64,000 bases of DNA. Source: Pohlia nutans (lineage: Eukaryota; Streptophyta; Bryopsida; Bryales; Mniaceae). Below the pieces are notes generated by a model, which worked only from the letters and a program-made list of their open reading frames with translations, searched no databases and was not told the DNA's origin. A program made the position numbers and the translations under genes. Below are positions 59,755 to 64,000 of this stretch, piece by piece. Position 1 is the first letter of the stretch, and each line of letters opens with the position of its first letter. The DNA is taken from positions 36,874,372 through 36,938,371 of the forward strand of contig CM040089.1 in NCBI GenBank assembly GCA_022496805.1, written 5' to 3'.

Positions 59755-60380
59755 TTTTTTGTTTTTTTTTGTTCGGGGTTTTGTTTTGATTGTTACGTTG
59801 AGATCTCCCCAACCGTACGCCATTGCGCCTCCCAGTCACATTCTTGGTGCTGTTGAAAAGCTCCCATTGAGGAGGGGTGCATGGAGTTTGTTTCGTTGGG
59901 TTTGGACCTATAGTGTGAAAGTTATGGATTTTCAATAGAATTCCGTTACCATAAATTGAATTAAATTATGGATACAACAAAAGCAAAAGCAAAAGCAAAA
60001 GTACATGAAACATAGGGAATACACAAGAACACGAGGAACACAAGAACACACGAAAATATAAGGAAGACGGGGAACATTTGGGCCAACGGCACAAGGCTAC
60101 ACTGGTTAGAGGTGAAAGAAGGTTGTTTATTTGCTCGTTTTGTTTTGTTTTGTTATGTTGAAATCCCTCCGACTGTGCGCCCTCCGACTGTGTTTTTAAT
60201 ACTGTTGGAAAGCTCTTGATAAGGAGGAGTACACCGAGTTTATTACTTTCATCATATTTGGACTACGGTATAGATGTCATGGATTTTTAATGAAATTTGG
60301 TTACCATAAATTGCATTATTCTAAAAGGCAGAAGCTCGGAGAACACGGGAAACACAAAGAACACTTGAAACATGTGGGCC
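59755..60380. repeat. ~355-bp direct tandem duplication
   Basis: Two diverged copies share TTTGTTTTG runs, GTTGAAAAGCTC/GTTGGAAAGCTC and GGTTACCATAAATTG-like ends. A (CAAAAG)n microsatellite lies in between at about 59978-60000. Non-coding. Confidence 0.6.
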
Positions 60381-60860
60381 AAGTGCACAGATCCACACTA
60401 ATATATACTGGTTGAAATTGTATTGTGTTTATCAACGGTATAAAACGATGCTGAATATTATGGCTAATTTGTGTTGAATATTTGTAACAAAGAGAGCTTC
60501 TCTTTTCCAATCCTCTCGCCAACAAATGATAACGTATATGGTATTCATCCTTCAAAGGCCAACACATCTAATTTTTTTAGTTTTGAATTAACACAACTAA
60601 GTTCAATTGAAGAATATTCAATTTTTCTATTTCAACCTTAACCATACAAATGTTCTCTAATCAACATCCCTTAAAATTCTTCTTTCAAGTTGAAACTTAA
60701 AAAAGTTTTAGGAGCCGCATCTTTTAGTACATCTAAGTTACAGTATGCCTAAAACCCTAGACATCTAGTTGGCATTCTTCCATTGACCTAAGATGAGGTC
60801 TCTTTAATCTATTTACCGTAGCGTCCTAGTAGCTTGGGCAGCTTTCTGCCTAATAATTAA

Positions 60861-61362
60861 TTAATCCCTAAATGGCAGAGGAGGTAAGGGCAAAACCTAG
60901 ATGTGTTATAAAATGGTACTTTTGCAACTTCGACGAAATTTGGTCCAAGAGAGAAAATGAGAAGCATGATAGTTTGTAATTATTCGTACAATCAAACTTT
61001 TAAAAAATGTCTTAGATACTCATTTAATGAATCAAGAAGCATTTAGCCATTTACCATTTAATATTCACCAAAATTACAAATTTTATTTCTAGAATTTGAA
61101 ATCTGGTGTGATTGGTTAAAACTAGACATTCTATTATCAAATTCAAAACAACCATTTTTTCAAAGGAGGTAACAATATGTATAACACTTGAACAATATTG
61201 AGGTCTTTGTCTTTGAAAAATTCTCCTCGGTCAAATATAACTCGGATTGGTATGATTCAAATTGGGTTTATAAGTAGATATGGTTTCTTAGTTTAATATT
61301 TTTTTCTCCATATTAAAAAGCGTAGCAACCATTAAATGGTTGTTTGGTCACTTAGGGGTTAA
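60861..61362. mobile_element. Probable TTAA MITE (~500 bp)
   Basis: TTAATCCCTAAATGGC at the left and TCACTTAGGGGTTAA at the right, with TTAA at both ends. The interior is too diverged for me to assign it to a family. Confidence 0.55.
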
Positions 61363-61422
61363 AGTTCAAAAAACAAGTTAGGCAGTACAAAAAACAATAT
61401 ATTACAATCAAGTAGTAACATA

Positions 61423-61970
61423 TTAACCCTTTAACGTCCCAATTCAACACTGTTTTCAAAGATTTGTTATAAAATGTTTGATGAAAACCAAAAATGGAGT
61501 TGATGTACAAAGTAAAGTTGTAAATGTCAATGTGAAGATCACATCTGTACGGTTGGATTTATGATATATTTCTTTAATGTATTTTAATTAATTTTGCAAG
61601 GTTTTCTCTTGAAAATCAATTAAAAATCATGAATTAATGGATTTTTTAAAAAAAATATTGTAATGAAATTGGAATAACATGCACTACGAGATGGTATGGT
61701 TTCCATTATTTGATTATACTTATTTTGGAAAATCATCTTTAAGGTTTCACTTTTTGAACTAAGAATGAAACTTGACATAAACCACTTGTGCTGTTTTTCC
61801 AAAAATCATAATAACCTATTTTGAAGATCCAAACTGTACAAAGGATAGTCAACTTGCACAAGAACCATGAGAAATTTTGGTGGATGAAAACTGTCCAATT
61901 TTGATGGAATTCGAACAGTTTGAATATGTTCAGCATCCACTATGTGGATGCAGGCACCTCAAAAGGTTAA
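61423..61970. mobile_element. TTAA MITE, family D (548 bp)
   Basis: The left end is TTAACCCTTTAACGTCCCAA and the right end ACCTCAAAAGGTTAA. The interior is inverted relative to 3061-3592 and 50879-51368. Confidence 0.75.
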
Positions 61971-62465
61971 AGTCAGTATTAAGTCCGTTGACCTTTTAGT
62001 ATTTTTTATTTATTTTGTGCAACCTAGGTCACTAATTTCCCATAAATTTAGGTGCCCACCCTATTAATTGTTCATTTTCTGAACAAGCTACTAAGAAGCT
62101 ACGGTAAATGTGAACAGGATGGACAGCTAATCACAGCCAAACTGCGCGATGATCTGCTCTAAAAGACGAGAACATTTTGCCTAGCCTCTTATTATAAAAA
62201 TTCTTAACAGAAGTCAAGTTTTACAACAACGGTGCAACCACGTGTCTAAATTCTATACGCATCCCTCAAAGGAATAACTTCTGCACCTATGCAATGTCAG
62301 ATTTTAAAATCCTTCGAAAGCAATGATATTGCTGTGGAAGTAAAGCCCTTAACCAGCTCCGAATTCGGTGTATCTATGTGCGGGATGAAGAGGTAATTAT
62401 CTAATTACGATCGTTCTGGATTACACCTTGCATGCATGCAGGAATGAATATCAAGTCTTTTAAGG

Positions 62466-62880
62466 TAGGATGTCCTAAAACCACCAACTTAAGAAATATG
62501 GCTTCAATTTTTCAAGGTTATTCATGAGAAATATTTTTCGGTAATTTGGAAGAAGAGTTCTCACGGAATGCACAAATTTTCGCAATTTAATTCTCAATAT
62601 TCAAATTGATACAAATTTTCGAAGTGAAAAGAACTTCGTCACCCAAATCAGACCTCTAGGTTTCTCCATGTCCACACCATGTGGTACTAATTTTCACTCA
62701 TAATGATACCCAAAACCACCAACTATTTCTTCGCAATGCTTGACATGCCATTGGTCTATTTGAATAGTGAAATGGGCGGTTTTGAGTCTCAACACTGGTG
62801 GTTTTGAGTCTCAACTGTGGTGGCCCCAAGAAAGGTCTACATGTCATAATTGGGAGGGTTGGTGGTTTTAGGACATCCTA
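62466..62880. mobile_element. MITE with TAGGATGTCCTAAAACCACC inverted termini
   Basis: The left end TAGGATGTCCTAAAACCACC (62466-) is mirrored by GGTGGTTTTAGGACATCCTA at 62861-62880. Internal copies of AAAACCACCAACT and GTGGTTTTGAGTCTCAAC add further inverted and direct repeats. Total 415 bp, non-coding. Confidence 0.75.
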
Positions 62881-64000
62881 CTTTACTTCCTTATTGTTGG
62901 GTTTGCCCTGCACAACTGGGAGTTTGTAAGCAAGTTCCTTGGAGCCACCAAACACATTAACCTACCATTTGCAGTAGAAATATGAGCCATGAAAGTAGCC
63001 CAATAATGAATTAATATGGTAATCCCTTAGTACAATACTTGTAAAGGTGTCGCTTCTCACTGTAAACATTGTCAAAGTTCACGGTAAACACTTGTTCTAC
63101 ATGACGAATCGCACTCGCCAAGTCTTGAGCTCTTGGGCAGTGAATGCGAAGTGGCGCCGTTTGACTTACCTACTGCGTGAAAAGCGACACCTTCTCCTTG
63201 TAGTGGAATTGAAAACTTTCATTGGACAAATTAGTGGCTTCGTGCTAAGAGTTGCAGAGTGACGTGGTAGGAACAACAAATTCCACTATTTGCGCATGAT
63301 GCTCATTCACTCATTGGCACCAAGTGCACAATAATGTTGTTTCTAAGATCTCGGTTATCAACTTGCAACACACAGTGTGTCCATTCATGCGCTGTAGCAT
63401 AAAGCAACCAACATTTAAATTTAATTAATGTCAAGGAAATTCTTAGAAATATGTATTCTATAACTAAACAAGGATTTCCTTTGTTTTCTTATAGTCAAAG
63501 CAAATTAAAGGGAAATATAAGTTGCATGCAAGTACTTGGTACACATGCATTGAATAAGTTTTGAGCAAATAGAACACTCCTCAATGAATGACGATGTCGA
63601 AGTCATATTTTTGCTTTACATCCTTTCACCTTCATTTTTTTATTACTTGAGTTCTAAAATCAAACCTAGCTAGACCTAGTATAGGGTGCTTTCTTGCAAA
63701 CAACACGTAACTACGACTTGAGCCTCTACAAAATAGAGTATGACTTGGCATGAAATGGATCACTTTCTCAAATGTTAGAAATCACAATTGGGCCTAGCCT
63801 GCTGGCCGAATAGCCGAATGATCCAATTAACTTAACAGACAAATCACCAGTATGGGGAGTGGTCTAATTGCAACACTTTCAAAACAATTTTATCCCCAAA
63901 TCGAACTTCAGTTCTGACCATTCATGATCCTTGTAAGGAATAGAAGAAAGGTCCTTTCAAAATGTCTTCAAAGGAAAGGTTGTCGATGTTGAGATTACTG
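62881..64000. other. Intergenic, no supported gene
   Basis: Only short frames without domains are present, for example 63047-63262 (+). Nothing else is recognisable. Confidence 0.45.

Noticed and set aside
36956..61362. Interstitial telomere repeats (CCCTAAA)
   Set aside because: The CCCTAAA-like strings are single units at MITE ends next to TTAA, not tandem telomere repeats.

Overview
The window looks like nuclear DNA of a land plant, most likely a bryophyte and probably a moss. It is AT-rich, and the genes have many short GT-AG introns. Several products carry organelle targeting sequences. There is an elongator tRNA-Met with the usual plant intron position, a DREB-type AP2/ERF gene, an ATL-type RING-H2 gene and an eight-cysteine lipid transfer protein. 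It also holds a cellular reverse transcriptase-related (rvt) gene; from memory, such genes occur in mosses but not in flowering plants. The species cannot be fixed from sequence alone.

Layout: 1-3.95 kb is a mosaic of small transposon copies. 4.0-6.8 kb (+) is an organellar RsmG-type rRNA methyltransferase in seven exons. 7.1-8.3 kb (-) is an AP2/ERF (DREB) gene with a coding minisatellite. 9.98-10.14 kb (-) is a tightly packed tRNA-Val/tRNA-Met pair. 10.7-12.1 kb (-) is a small three-exon gene, probably plastid-targeted. 12.1-20.7 kb is repeat-rich and includes a large array of 40-bp palindromes. 20.8-21.6 kb (+) is a secreted lipid transfer protein. 25.0-25.7 kb (-) is the ATL-type RING-H2 gene. 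27.3-33.9 kb (-) is a 12-exon plastid protein that joins a LEA-like helical region to an NAD(P)-binding Rossmann domain. 37.9-41.0 kb (-) is an organellar MnmA/TRMU tRNA 2-thiouridylase in eight exons. 42.4-45.0 kb (+) is an LSM11-like Sm protein in seven exons. 46.3-49.4 kb (-) is the two-exon RVT gene. 49.4-64 kb is AT-rich, with MITEs and no supported gene.

Three things stand out. The first is an apparently intact RVT reverse transcriptase (about 878 aa, all three catalytic aspartates present) with no mobile-element hallmarks around it. The second is a large superfamily of TTAA-flanked MITEs whose ends begin TTAACCCCTAAA; four full-size copies of one subfamily sit in introns of three consecutive genes. 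The third is an inverted duplication of the LSM11 first exon that lies just upstream of MnmA.

As for shared function, RsmG, MnmA and the LEA-Rossmann protein all point to organelle RNA modification or plastid physiology. The ERF gene and the LEA-Rossmann gene both have ACGTG-core boxes upstream, which suits stress or ABA control. I see no operon-like organisation beyond the tRNA pair and the head-to-head MnmA/LSM11 pair.
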